From positions 1 to 38,532 of the forward strand of contig JAJEDI010000054.1 of the NCBI GenBank assembly GCA_022821585.1: a stretch of 38,532 bases of DNA, written 5' to 3'. The notes under the pieces were generated by a model. The model was not told the origin of the DNA. It did no database searches and worked only from the letters and a program-made list of their open reading frames with translations. Source of the stretch: Caldilineaceae bacterium (lineage in GTDB: Bacteria > Chloroflexota > Anaerolineae > Caldilineales > Caldilineaceae). This document shows positions 1 to 7,301 of this stretch, in pieces. Made by a program: the position numbers and the translations under genes. Position 1 is the stretch's first letter, and every line of letters begins with the position of its first letter.

Positions 1-524
1 GCAGACCGTGTTTTTTCTGTGCCAACAAACCACCACCCACTGCTTGCCGCCTGTTCGGGGGGTTGGGCCATATCCGCCCCCCCCTTGTGGGGGGGCTCCG
101 CCCCCGCAACGCCCCCTCTCCTACAACATGCCTCGTCGACCGGGTGTCGACATTGGTGACTGGTGCCCAATCGAAAGTGTTTCGCCAAACCACGTCTCGC
201 CGGTCCCCCGCAGACAACACTGCGGTACTCTCTCCTCGCTCGTCTCCACTCTCCTCGCCCTCGTGCCTGCCCTGCGTTTCACCAAAGGCCTGTAAACGAT
301 TTCAGCCACCGCTGGCATGGTTTCCCCGCCAGACTGTTCCCACCCGAAAGTGGGATGCATTCGGAGGGAAAGGGCCTGTGGACCGCGCCCAAATGAGGGC
401 CCTCCTGGGGCAGGATCGCGGAAAGATAGGGCTCTAAGTGCTTCTACCTGCTTGCGTTTCTGGCGGAGTAACGGCAATATTCTGAATGACCATTAAGACT
501 GCCACAATTTCGAGAGGAGAACCT
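1..524. other. Intergenic region before the first gene
   Basis: No gene is supported here. Both strands are open for more than 100 codons over parts of this stretch, but the translations are rich in Pro, Arg and Ser, match no family I recognise, and overlap one another on opposite strands, as expected of GC-rich non-coding DNA. The stretch holds a G/C-run cluster at 57-105 (listed separately) and a short inverted repeat at 135-151, where GTCGAC occurs twice separated by CGGGT. The promoter of the following DapA-family gene should lie near its right end, but I see no clear -35/-10 pair. Confidence 0.5.
57..105. repeat. G/C homopolymer runs with a 7-bp C/G hairpin
   Basis: Runs of six G (57-62), eight C (77-84), seven G (89-95) and five C (101-105) lie within 50 bases. 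The C run and the second G run are separated only by TTGT, so seven consecutive C:G pairs can form with a four-base loop; the flanking runs can compete for pairing. The element is visible directly. Whether it is a terminator, a dispersed repeat or a hard-to-assemble tract is unknown. Confidence 0.6.
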
Positions 525-1424
525 ATGGCGACAAGCACAATGCAAGGAGTGTACCCGATCCTTGTAACGCCCTTCAGTGAGGATTCCCGGATCGATGAAG
601 AGAGTTTGCGAGCTCTGATCGACTTTAACCTTGATGCGGGTGTTCACGGGCTGGGGGTTGCGCTGGGGAGCGAGGTCTATAAGCTGACGGAGGCGGAACG
701 GGCGCGGATGACCCGTGTCGTTGTCGACCAGGTTGCGGGGCGCGTTCCCGTGGTTATCAATACAGGTGCCAACGGAACCGATCTTGCCGTTCATTACAGC
801 AGGATGGCGCATGAAAATGGGGCCGACGCGCTGATGGTTCTGCCGCCTTCGTTTTTTCCCGCGGGCCCGGCAGAAGTACTGGCATATTACCGCGCGATTT
901 CGGAAGCGGTGCCGCTGCCGATATTCATCCAGGATGTGGCCGCTTCGCCGGTTTCCGCAGGCCTGGCGCGGCAGCTCGCGGAAGAGTGCGAGTGGGTCCA
1001 GTACATCAAGGTCGAGAGTTTTCCCGTGGTGGAAAAGGTGGCGGCGATGTCGGCGGAAGCAGGTGATGTATTGACCGTGTTCGGTGGCGCGGGAGGCGGC
1101 TACTTCATCGAGGAATTGCGCCGCGGCTCGGTCGGGACAATGCCGTTCTGTACGCAGCCTGAAGCGTTTGTAGATATATGGAACCGCGTGCGTGCTGGAG
1201 ACGAAACAAGCGCGTGGGAGACATTCAACAAGTACCTGGTGCCGATAGCCCGCCTTTCCGCACAGGGCGCGGGCCTCTTCCATGGCGTCCACAAAGAGAT
1301 ACTCGTTCACCGCGGCGTGATAAGGACGGCAGTGGTTCGTGCGCCGGCGGCGTCAATGGACCCGATGACCAGGGATGAGCTGAGCGTGCTCTTGCAAGAG
1401 TTGTATCCGAACTGCGAGCAGTGA
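525..1424 (+). CDS. DapA-family (dihydrodipicolinate synthase/KDG aldolase-like) lyase
   Basis: A 299-residue class I aldolase-like TIM barrel of the DapA/NanA superfamily, acting in the cytoplasm on a 2-keto acid through a lysine Schiff base. The start at 525 is chosen because GAGAGGAGA lies just upstream; an upstream in-frame ATG (486) lacks a ribosome site. The opening QGVYPILVTPFSEDSRID is typical, and YIKVES around Lys162 is the Schiff-base lysine. Two usual features are altered. The tyrosine of the YNxP motif is replaced (PIFIQDVAASP, about 132-142), and the GTTGE-type loop reads ALGSEVYKLT (46-55). It is therefore unlikely to be the lysine-biosynthetic DapA. It is followed after 82 bases by an enolase-superfamily dehydratase, a pairing usual in sugar-acid catabolism (dehydration to a 2-keto-3-deoxy acid, then cleavage). 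That role is inferred; the substrate cannot be named. Confidence 0.85.
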   Translation: MATSTMQGVYPILVTPFSEDSRIDEESLRALIDFNLDAGVHGLGVALGSEVYKLTEAERARMTRVVVDQVAGRVPVVINTGANGTDLAVHYSRMAHENGADALMVLPPSFFPAGPAEVLAYYRAISEAVPLPIFIQDVAASPVSAGLARQLAEECEWVQYIKVESFPVVEKVAAMSAEAGDVLTVFGGAGGGYFIEELRRGSVGTMPFCTQPEAFVDIWNRVRAGDETSAWETFNKYLVPIARLSAQGAGLFHGVHKEILVHRGVIRTAVVRAPAASMDPMTRDELSVLLQELYPNCEQ

Positions 1425-1506
1425 TTGAAATGGAGCAAGTACAGAGGGCGGCACTGCTGGTCCATTTGATAAACTGAACACACTTGAGAGGAAGGGTGGA
1501 GTTGAG

Positions 1507-2658
1507 ATGAAGATTGTAGACATTCAGGTCATACCGTTTCGGGTCGTGCGCGAACAGTTTCATGTGGGCAGGTTTCATTATCCGCGTGAGGCGACGCAGA
1601 CACTGACGAAAGTGATCACCGATGAAGGCGCGGAAGGCTACTATTTGGGCGGGCACGGACATGGGGACGCCGACGGGCTGACACCTGAGGACCGGGCGCA
1701 GATGGAGGGACGCCTCAAGAACATGGTTTTGGGTGAGGACCCCTATGACCGTGAACGGTTCTGGCACTGGATGTGGGTGGCGAACGTGCCGGAACATCTG
1801 CTGTCCGCGCTCGACTGCGCCCTGTGGGATCTGCAAGCGCGGACCATGGGTGTACCTTTGTACAAGCTGTTGGGCGGCTGCCGCGATAAGGTAAAGGCGT
1901 ATGCCAGCACCTTTCCCAATATGGGAAGCGTGGAGGACTATGCCGAGCATGCGGCGGCCTGCAAGGAGGAAGGGTATACCCATTACAAAATTCACCCTTA
2001 TTACTTCTGGAATCCGGTGACGAAGGAGGCAGTGCCGGGACGACCTTCACACATAGAGAAAGACATTGAAGTGTGCCAGGCGGTGCGGTCGGCGGTCGGC
2101 GACGACTTTGTTCTGAGCTACGATCCTTGGGGCACGTACCGGACCTATGAAGAGGCGTACAAAGTGGGGCGTGTGCTTGAAGAGTTGAATTTCTACTGGT
2201 ACGAGCACCCGATGAACGAGTACCGCGTGCAACCCTATATCAAACTGTGTCGCGAGCTGGACATTCCGATTCTGTCACCGGAGATTGCGGCCGGTAGCCT
2301 GTATTCGCGCGCTGATTGGATCTTGCGCGGCGCGTCGGATATGACGCGCATCGACGTGCTGCGTGGTGGAATCACGGGCGTTCGCAAGATGGTGGCGGTT
2401 GCCGAGGCGTTCGGAGTGAAGTGTGAGATTCACATGAGCGGTTTCGCCAATCTGCAAATCCTGGGTTCGACCAGTGAGGACACCTGCGAGTACTATGAGC
2501 GCGGGCTGCTGGCGCCGGGGATCGACTGCAACACGGCGCCGCCCTATCTGGAGGACATTGGGGACAGGATGGACGACGAGGGCTTTGTCCATCTACCGCA
2601 GGAGCCTGGAATGGGTTACCGGATTAACTGGGACTATATCGAAGACAACCTGGAGTGA
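1507..2658 (+). CDS. Mandelate racemase/muconate lactonizing enzyme family (enolase superfamily) dehydratase
   Basis: A 383-residue enolase-superfamily protein with an N-terminal capping domain (about 1-120) and a TIM barrel. The Mg ligands are visible as Asp in SYDPWGTY, Glu in WYEHPM and Glu in LSPEIAAG. The barrel carries a Lys-x-His motif in HYKIHPYYF in place of Lys-x-Lys, and the Asp/His dyad of the mandelate racemase subgroup appears as RIDVLRGG and CEIHMSG. Such enzymes usually dehydrate aldonic or aldaric acids in the cytoplasm. The start at 1507 has GGAG about six bases upstream. It is probably co-transcribed with the DapA-family gene and ends just before a hairpin at 2709-2742. Substrate specificity cannot be read from the sequence; racemase activity is a less likely alternative. 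Confidence 0.85.
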   Translation: MKIVDIQVIPFRVVREQFHVGRFHYPREATQTLTKVITDEGAEGYYLGGHGHGDADGLTPEDRAQMEGRLKNMVLGEDPYDRERFWHWMWVANVPEHLLSALDCALWDLQARTMGVPLYKLLGGCRDKVKAYASTFPNMGSVEDYAEHAAACKEEGYTHYKIHPYYFWNPVTKEAVPGRPSHIEKDIEVCQAVRSAVGDDFVLSYDPWGTYRTYEEAYKVGRVLEELNFYWYEHPMNEYRVQPYIKLCRELDIPILSPEIAAGSLYSRADWILRGASDMTRIDVLRGGITGVRKMVAVAEAFGVKCEIHMSGFANLQILGSTSEDTCEYYERGLLAPGIDCNTAPPYLEDIGDRMDDEGFVHLPQEPGMGYRINWDYIEDNLE

Positions 2659-2708
2659 CTGGCGACGGTCGTTAGGCAGGAAAGTGGCGGGTGATAATGG
2701 CGTGATAA

Positions 2709-2742
2709 AAGAGCGGTGGGGAACGACGTCCCCGCCGCTCTT
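2709..2742 (-). terminator. Hairpin terminator between convergent genes
   Basis: AAGAGCGGTGGGGA (2709-2722) pairs with TCCCCGCCGCTCTT (2729-2742), giving a 14-pair stem with one G:T pair and a six-base loop. Read on the minus strand the stem is followed by TTTTATCA, so it best fits a rho-independent terminator for the dehydrogenase gene at 2759-3784. On the plus strand it is followed only by TTCG but may also stop transcripts of the dehydratase. Confidence 0.8.
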
Positions 2743-2758
2743 CGATCCTGCAGCCGAA

Positions 2759-3784
2759 TCAGAAGGCTACGCCCAACTTTACATTTTCCTCAGGCGCATT
2801 TGCAATCTTGGGATATTCCTCGAGCAAGTCATTGAAGGGGACGACGGGCTGGACGACGGGCTCCGCCTTCAAGCTGCCGTCGCAAAGGAGGCGCCAGACG
2901 ACCGAAAAGATGCGGGTCTCATCCCAGTTGGGATATTCCGGGTTAGGTTCGCTGCAGGCGCGGGAGAAGACGATGGTTGGCCGGTTGAAATGGGCCTCGG
3001 CACCGAGGTCGAGGCCGGCTGGGTAGCTGCCGGGCCAGGCGCCGGCGACGACAGTGCCAAGGTAGGCCACGCCGCGCAGGGCGGCTTGGAGTGCGCTGTA
3101 GTGGCCGCTGTAGTCCACACACACGTCGGCCCCGCGTCTATCGGTAGCAAGCTTTATTTCGAGACCGGCGTCGCAGGCGGTGGGATCCATGACAGTGTCG
3201 GCGCCGCACTCGAGGGCGACGTCGCGGCGGAGAGGGATGGGATCGACTGCGATTACGGGATATGCCCCTGCCAATTTGGCCAGCTGAACGACGAAGAGAC
3301 CGATTGCTCCCATGCCGAAGACCGCGACGGCGTCACCAAGACGGATGTGGCCGTCCCGTATGGCGCCAAGGGCGAAGTCAGCGGGGTCGAGGCAGACCGC
3401 CGCTTGCCAGGGGACGCCGTCAGGAAGCTTGCGGGCCTGGTCTGCGCGCCAGACGTGCTCCTGGCGGAACGAGCCGTGGGCAAAGACCGTTTCTCCTAGG
3501 CCGATGTCCTCAACCTCTTTGCCGATTTCGACCACTTCGCCAACACAGATGTTGCCCAGTCCGTTGGGGTACTTCACCATCTGGCTTTCCTGCGTGAAAA
3601 TATGCAGATCGCCATCGTAGTTGCCGCGATGACCGGCGTACCCTTGAAACATGGCCATTTCCGAGCCATGCTTGGCAGCGCCAAAGCGGCTGCGGACGCG
3701 GACCTGGTAAGGAGCCAGCGGCGGGCTCTCGTAACTGCGGAAGGCGACTTCCTCTCGTGCAGGGGCGATGAGTTCTGTGGGCAT
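2759..3784 (-). CDS. Medium-chain dehydrogenase/reductase (zinc-ADH-like fold)
   Basis: A 341-residue medium-chain dehydrogenase/reductase. The start at 3784 (MPTELIAPA) is preceded by GGAGGAAT with ideal spacing; a longer frame upstream lacks this. The N-terminal GroES-like domain is followed by a Rossmann domain with the nucleotide-binding loop VFGMGAIGLFVVQLAKLAG near residues 160-180, and a later Asp in AVDPIPLRR that should contact the cofactor ribose. The place where zinc enzymes carry Cys-Gly-x-Asp reads GAAKHGSEM, without a cysteine, and the four-cysteine structural zinc lobe is not evident, so a zinc-free or differently liganded enzyme is plausible. It lies opposite to its neighbours and diverges from the ornithine-cyclodeaminase-family gene across 165 bases. 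Substrate is unknown; a sugar or sugar-acid oxidation fits the context. Confidence 0.8.
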   Translation of the reverse strand: MPTELIAPAREEVAFRSYESPPLAPYQVRVRSRFGAAKHGSEMAMFQGYAGHRGNYDGDLHIFTQESQMVKYPNGLGNICVGEVVEIGKEVEDIGLGETVFAHGSFRQEHVWRADQARKLPDGVPWQAAVCLDPADFALGAIRDGHIRLGDAVAVFGMGAIGLFVVQLAKLAGAYPVIAVDPIPLRRDVALECGADTVMDPTACDAGLEIKLATDRRGADVCVDYSGHYSALQAALRGVAYLGTVVAGAWPGSYPAGLDLGAEAHFNRPTIVFSRACSEPNPEYPNWDETRIFSVVWRLLCDGSLKAEPVVQPVVPFNDLLEEYPKIANAPEENVKLGVAF

Positions 3785-3875
3785 GGGATTCCTCCGCAAG
3801 GCGGTGATACGGTTAGGACCGGACTGTTCCATTTCTTAAGTTGGTGATTGTACATCCTTCCTCTTCTGCCGACAA

Positions 3876-3905
3876 TTGTGGTTGTGTCAACCCCTGTGCT
3901 ATTCT
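3876..3905 (+). promoter_or_regulatory. Weak candidate promoter in the divergent intergenic region
   Basis: TTGTGG (3876-3881) and TATTCT (3900-3905) are separated by 18 bases and lie 45 bases before the ornithine-cyclodeaminase-family start. Both hexamers are imperfect. This is only the best match seen in the 165-base divergent spacer. Confidence 0.3.
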
Positions 3906-3949
3906 ATGCCCGCTCCTGAAAACCTAATCCTCCGCTCATTTCAGATAAT

Positions 3950-4936
3950 ATGCCACTCTGGTTGACCCGAAGCGACGTTGAGAAACTGCTGGACATGCCG
4001 GCCGCCATCGAAGCGGTGGCCGAGGCATATCGCCTTATCTATCAGGGAAAAGCGGAACTGCCGGTCCGCGCAAACATTCCAGTTGCGCCGCATGACGGCA
4101 GCCTGATGTCCATGCCGGCATATCTGGGCGGCGATATGGATGCACTGGGTGCCAAGTTGATCTCCTTCTATGGGACGAACCCGACGCGGCGGGGCCTGCC
4201 AGCGATTCAGGGCAATGTGGTTCTTTTCGATGGCAGGAACGGGGCGTTGCTGGCGCTGATGGATGCCGGTTATCTCACAGCCATGCGGACGGGGGCATCT
4301 GGGGGCGTAGCAGCCCGGGTTCTGGCAAGGAATGATGCGCGGACGCTGACAATCTTCGGCAGCGGCGTACAGGCCCCGTACCAGGTAGAGGCGGCGCTGT
4401 GCGAGCGGACCATCGAGCGGGTCTTTGTCGTGTCGAGGACGCCGGCGAATGCGGAGGCACTGGCGGTCAAGCTGACAGAGCAGTTCGGCGTCTTGGCTCA
4501 GTCGACGGTCGATGTCAGGATGGCAGTCGAGGCGGCAGACATTTTGGTCACGGCGACAAGCGCCCACGAACCGCTCTTTGACAGCAGGCTGCTAAGTCCC
4601 GGCGTTCACATCTCCGGGATAGGTTCGCATTTGCCCTATGCAAGTGAGGTGGATGCCGGAACAGTACGACGTGCCAAAGTCGTGGTCGATCAGATGAGCG
4701 CGTGTCTTGCTGAGGCGGGCGATCTGATCCGACCCATAGAGGATGGTTTGTACGACGCCAGCCAGATTCACGCCGAGATCGGTGCGATCATCGCCGGGGA
4801 CCGGCCCGGACGCGAAAGTGACGATGAGATCACACTATTCAAGTCGGTCGGTCTGGCGGCTCAGGACGTCGCGGTTGCCCGAGCAGTTTACAGCAACGCC
4901 GTTGAGCGAGGCGCAGGTACAGAGTTGGACGGTTGA
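3950..4936 (+). CDS. Ornithine cyclodeaminase/mu-crystallin family protein
   Basis: A 328-residue member of the ornithine cyclodeaminase/mu-crystallin family. Family features are the opening LTRSDVEKLLDM, the substrate-side segment GLPAIQGNVVLFD, the DAGYLTAMRTGASGGVAA block, the dinucleotide-binding loop IFGSGVQAPYQ, and the conserved end SVGLAAQDVAVA. Family members are NAD(P)-dependent and include ornithine cyclodeaminase, alanine dehydrogenase (archaeal type), ketimine reductases and opine-type enzymes, so the reaction cannot be fixed here. The start at 3950 follows AGATAAT rather than a good Shine-Dalgarno. The next gene begins within a few bases of its stop, so the two are probably translated together. 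The clustering with a DapA-family lyase and dehydratase is compatible with reduction of an imine or keto product, but this is inference. Confidence 0.85.
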   Translation: MPLWLTRSDVEKLLDMPAAIEAVAEAYRLIYQGKAELPVRANIPVAPHDGSLMSMPAYLGGDMDALGAKLISFYGTNPTRRGLPAIQGNVVLFDGRNGALLALMDAGYLTAMRTGASGGVAARVLARNDARTLTIFGSGVQAPYQVEAALCERTIERVFVVSRTPANAEALAVKLTEQFGVLAQSTVDVRMAVEAADILVTATSAHEPLFDSRLLSPGVHISGIGSHLPYASEVDAGTVRRAKVVVDQMSACLAEAGDLIRPIEDGLYDASQIHAEIGAIIAGDRPGRESDDEITLFKSVGLAAQDVAVARAVYSNAVERGAGTELDG

Positions 4937-4944
4937 AAGGGCGG

Positions 4945-6012
4945 ATGACTGAATCGTCAGTGTCGGCAGAGTTCGATCAGGTCGTGTTTGACACCGCAGA
5001 CGCCCGGCATGTGCGCTGGGCGGTGGAGCTCTGGAACGACTCCACCGGCAACGAACTCCCAATTACCGAGAGATTCCTCCGATACAACTGCACAATGGAT
5101 GCGGGCGTTACTCGCGCGGGACGTCTTTTTCTCGTGGAGGGCAGTCCCGCGGGATTCGTCTTGTGCAGCGCGTTTCCCGGTGCTCCATCTGCAATGCGTA
5201 CCGACGTTGCGGGCTGGATCGAGGCGATAGCAGTTGCGTCTGCATTTCAGAGGCAAGGAATCGGGAGCGCGCTGCTGCGGTGGGCTGAGGCGTGGCTGGC
5301 TTCTGCGGGCGTACCCGCTGCCGAGTCCTCTGGTCAACCTGGCCGACGCGAGTCGGCGCCCGAACCGTCGGCATCGCCGCGGTCAAAGGGTCGGATTCGA
5401 GTCGGCGGCGGGCTTCGCCCATTTGCGCCGGGACCGGCGTCGGATTCGGGCGCCGAGGCGTTCTTCCTGGCATCTGGATTTGAGCGTGATGAGGAGCCGG
5501 TGTCGTGGGACGTGGCGCGGTCTCTCAGTGACTATCAGCCGCCGCCACTTAGCGATGTGCCTGCCGCCGCGCGACCCGGACAGCCGGGCCAGGAGGAGCA
5601 GCTACTCGGATTCCTTGCGAGGGAGTTTCCAGGTCGGTGGCACTGGCAGGCGGAGAGGTTTCTGGATGAAGGCGGTCGAATCTCAGATTACATGTTGCTG
5701 TGGACCGATGACGGTGTGCATGGATCATGCCGCCTTACGTTCGAGGACTCGGTCAGTCCTATCGACCGCTTCTTCCCTTACGGACTGCCGCGTCCCTGGG
5801 CCCAGCTTGGGTCCATCGGGGTCAGCGCACATCTTCGCGGCCAGGGAATGGGGCTCTACTTGCTGGATGCCGGACTGAGGCGGCTGCACAATAGCGGGAT
5901 TAACGGATGTGTGATCGACTGGACTACGCTTCTGGACTTTTATGCCAAGTGTGGATTCCGTCCCTATCGAAAATGGGCACAGCTTGGGCGGGCCCTGGAA
6001 AGCAAGGCTTAG
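4945..6012 (+). CDS. Tandem-domain GNAT N-acetyltransferase
   Basis: A protein of about 355 residues with two GNAT folds. In the first half, the acetyl-CoA-binding stretch is AVASAFQRQGIGSALLRWA; in the second half it is GVSAHLRGQGMGLYLLD, followed by the usual closing DFYAKCGFRPYRKW. Between strand and helix of the first domain lies a Pro/Ser/Arg-rich stretch (about 125-155) that looks like an added loop. ATG at 4945 is preferred, with AAAGGG just upstream; a TTG at 4933 overlapping the previous stop is an alternative. The acetyl acceptor (protein, amino sugar or small amine) is unknown. It is placed between an ornithine-cyclodeaminase-family gene and anmK, the latter 57 bases downstream, suggesting a common transcript. 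Confidence 0.8.
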   Translation: MTESSVSAEFDQVVFDTADARHVRWAVELWNDSTGNELPITERFLRYNCTMDAGVTRAGRLFLVEGSPAGFVLCSAFPGAPSAMRTDVAGWIEAIAVASAFQRQGIGSALLRWAEAWLASAGVPAAESSGQPGRRESAPEPSASPRSKGRIRVGGGLRPFAPGPASDSGAEAFFLASGFERDEEPVSWDVARSLSDYQPPPLSDVPAAARPGQPGQEEQLLGFLAREFPGRWHWQAERFLDEGGRISDYMLLWTDDGVHGSCRLTFEDSVSPIDRFFPYGLPRPWAQLGSIGVSAHLRGQGMGLYLLDAGLRRLHNSGINGCVIDWTTLLDFYAKCGFRPYRKWAQLGRALESKA

Positions 6013-6069
6013 AATGAATTGCACGACAGCTATGTCCCTTTCCCTTGAAAAACCAGGGCCGCGGTTGCG

Positions 6070-7269
6070 ATGAGAGTTATCGGCCTGATGAGCGGGACCT
6101 CTGCCGACGGGATTGACGCGGTCCTGGCAGAGATTGTGGGTTCAGCCGACGGTCCTCAAATGCGGCAGCTTGGGTTCGAAAATGTTCCGTGGCCGCCGCG
6201 AGATCGGGAGCTAATCGGGCGCCTGATGGCCGGTAGGGGCGCAACGCGCGATGTTAGCCGTGCTGGATTCCAGCTGGGGGAGCAGTTCGCTTTGGCTGCC
6301 CTGCGTATAGCCGATTCTTGTGGTTTGGCCATTGATGAGATTGATCTGATCGGTTCGCACGGGCAAACTGTTTGGCACGAGGTTGAAGAGAGCGGGGCGG
6401 TCCAGTCCACTTTGCAGATCGGAGAGGCAGCCGTCATTGCGGAGCGTACCGGAGTCACGACCGTTGCCGATTTTCGAGTCGCGGACGTGGCGGCAGGGGG
6501 ACAGGGGGCGCCGCTGATTCCGATCTTTGATCGGTTTTTTCTGCGTCCCCACGCAGCTTTAGGGGGGTGTCGGGCGGTTCAGAATATAGGTGGAATCGCC
6601 AATGTCACCTTTCTGTCGCCAGAGGGATCCTCAGCGCCGACGGTAGCCTTTGACACTGGACCGGGCAACGTGCTGATCGACTGGGTAGCGGCTCGTGCCA
6701 CAGAAGGCGCGCTGCGATTTGACAGTGGCGGCGAACTGGCGGCCAACGGGCACTGCGCCGACAAACTGGTCGAACGCTGGCTGGCCCACCCCTACTTTCA
6801 TCAGTCTCCACCCAAGTCAACCGGTAGGGAGCTATTCAGCAGCGGTCTGGCTGAGAAGTATTGTCTGGAGGCCGCGGAGGCGGGGCTCTCCATGTCCGAC
6901 TTTGCTGCCACGGTTACGGAGTTGACGGCAGCTTCGGTTGCAGAGAGCTATCGACTGTTTGCGCCAATGCCCGTTGTGGAAACAGTCGTCTGTGGAGGAG
7001 GCGCCCGCAACCCCGTACTTTTGAATCGAATCAAGGCGCAAGTGGACCGCAGATGCGGACGTGAGGTCGCGTTGGTGCGGTACGGGGACGTGGCAGGCGT
7101 TCCCGGTGACGAGGACTCGAAAGAGGCCCTTGGCTTTGCTCTGCTCGCGTGGCTGGCTGTACGGGGTGAGGGAGGCAATGTGCCTGAGAGTACCGGTGCG
7201 AATGGAGTGCGAGTCTTGGGCAAGATTTCACAGGGCCTCAATTTCCGCCGTCTGATGACGAATCTGTAG
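6070..7269 (+). CDS. anmK: Anhydro-N-acetylmuramic acid kinase
   Basis: A 399-residue protein matching AnmK throughout. It phosphorylates and opens 1,6-anhydro-N-acetylmuramic acid released from peptidoglycan (or taken up) to give MurNAc-6-phosphate, in the cytoplasm. The N-terminal phosphate-binding motif MSGTSADGID spans 7-16. The block ADFRVADVAAGGQGAPL at 133-149 holds the catalytic Asp region, and FDTGPGN and CGGGARNP further on form the rest of the sugar-kinase/actin-like ATP site. The length is usual for the family. The ATG is preceded by only a weak ribosome site. It ends 32 bases from the convergent priA end without an obvious hairpin. A MurNAc-6P etherase (murQ) is not in the window. 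Confidence 0.95.
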   Translation: MRVIGLMSGTSADGIDAVLAEIVGSADGPQMRQLGFENVPWPPRDRELIGRLMAGRGATRDVSRAGFQLGEQFALAALRIADSCGLAIDEIDLIGSHGQTVWHEVEESGAVQSTLQIGEAAVIAERTGVTTVADFRVADVAAGGQGAPLIPIFDRFFLRPHAALGGCRAVQNIGGIANVTFLSPEGSSAPTVAFDTGPGNVLIDWVAARATEGALRFDSGGELAANGHCADKLVERWLAHPYFHQSPPKSTGRELFSSGLAEKYCLEAAEAGLSMSDFAATVTELTAASVAESYRLFAPMPVVETVVCGGGARNPVLLNRIKAQVDRRCGREVALVRYGDVAGVPGDEDSKEALGFALLAWLAVRGEGGNVPESTGANGVRVLGKISQGLNFRRLMTNL

Positions 7270-7301
7270 AAGCTCTAATCCTCGCTGTGCACCACCCCCC
7301 T

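Noticed and set aside
444..1310. 288-codon minus-strand frame opposite the DapA-family gene
   Set aside because: His/Arg/Cys-rich translation without any domain; fully antisense to a well-supported gene.
2474..3499. Long plus-strand open frame overlapping the minus-strand dehydrogenase
   Set aside because: Its product has no family resemblance, and the antisense dehydrogenase has a clear Rossmann motif and ribosome site; the frame is a shadow of GC-rich codon use.
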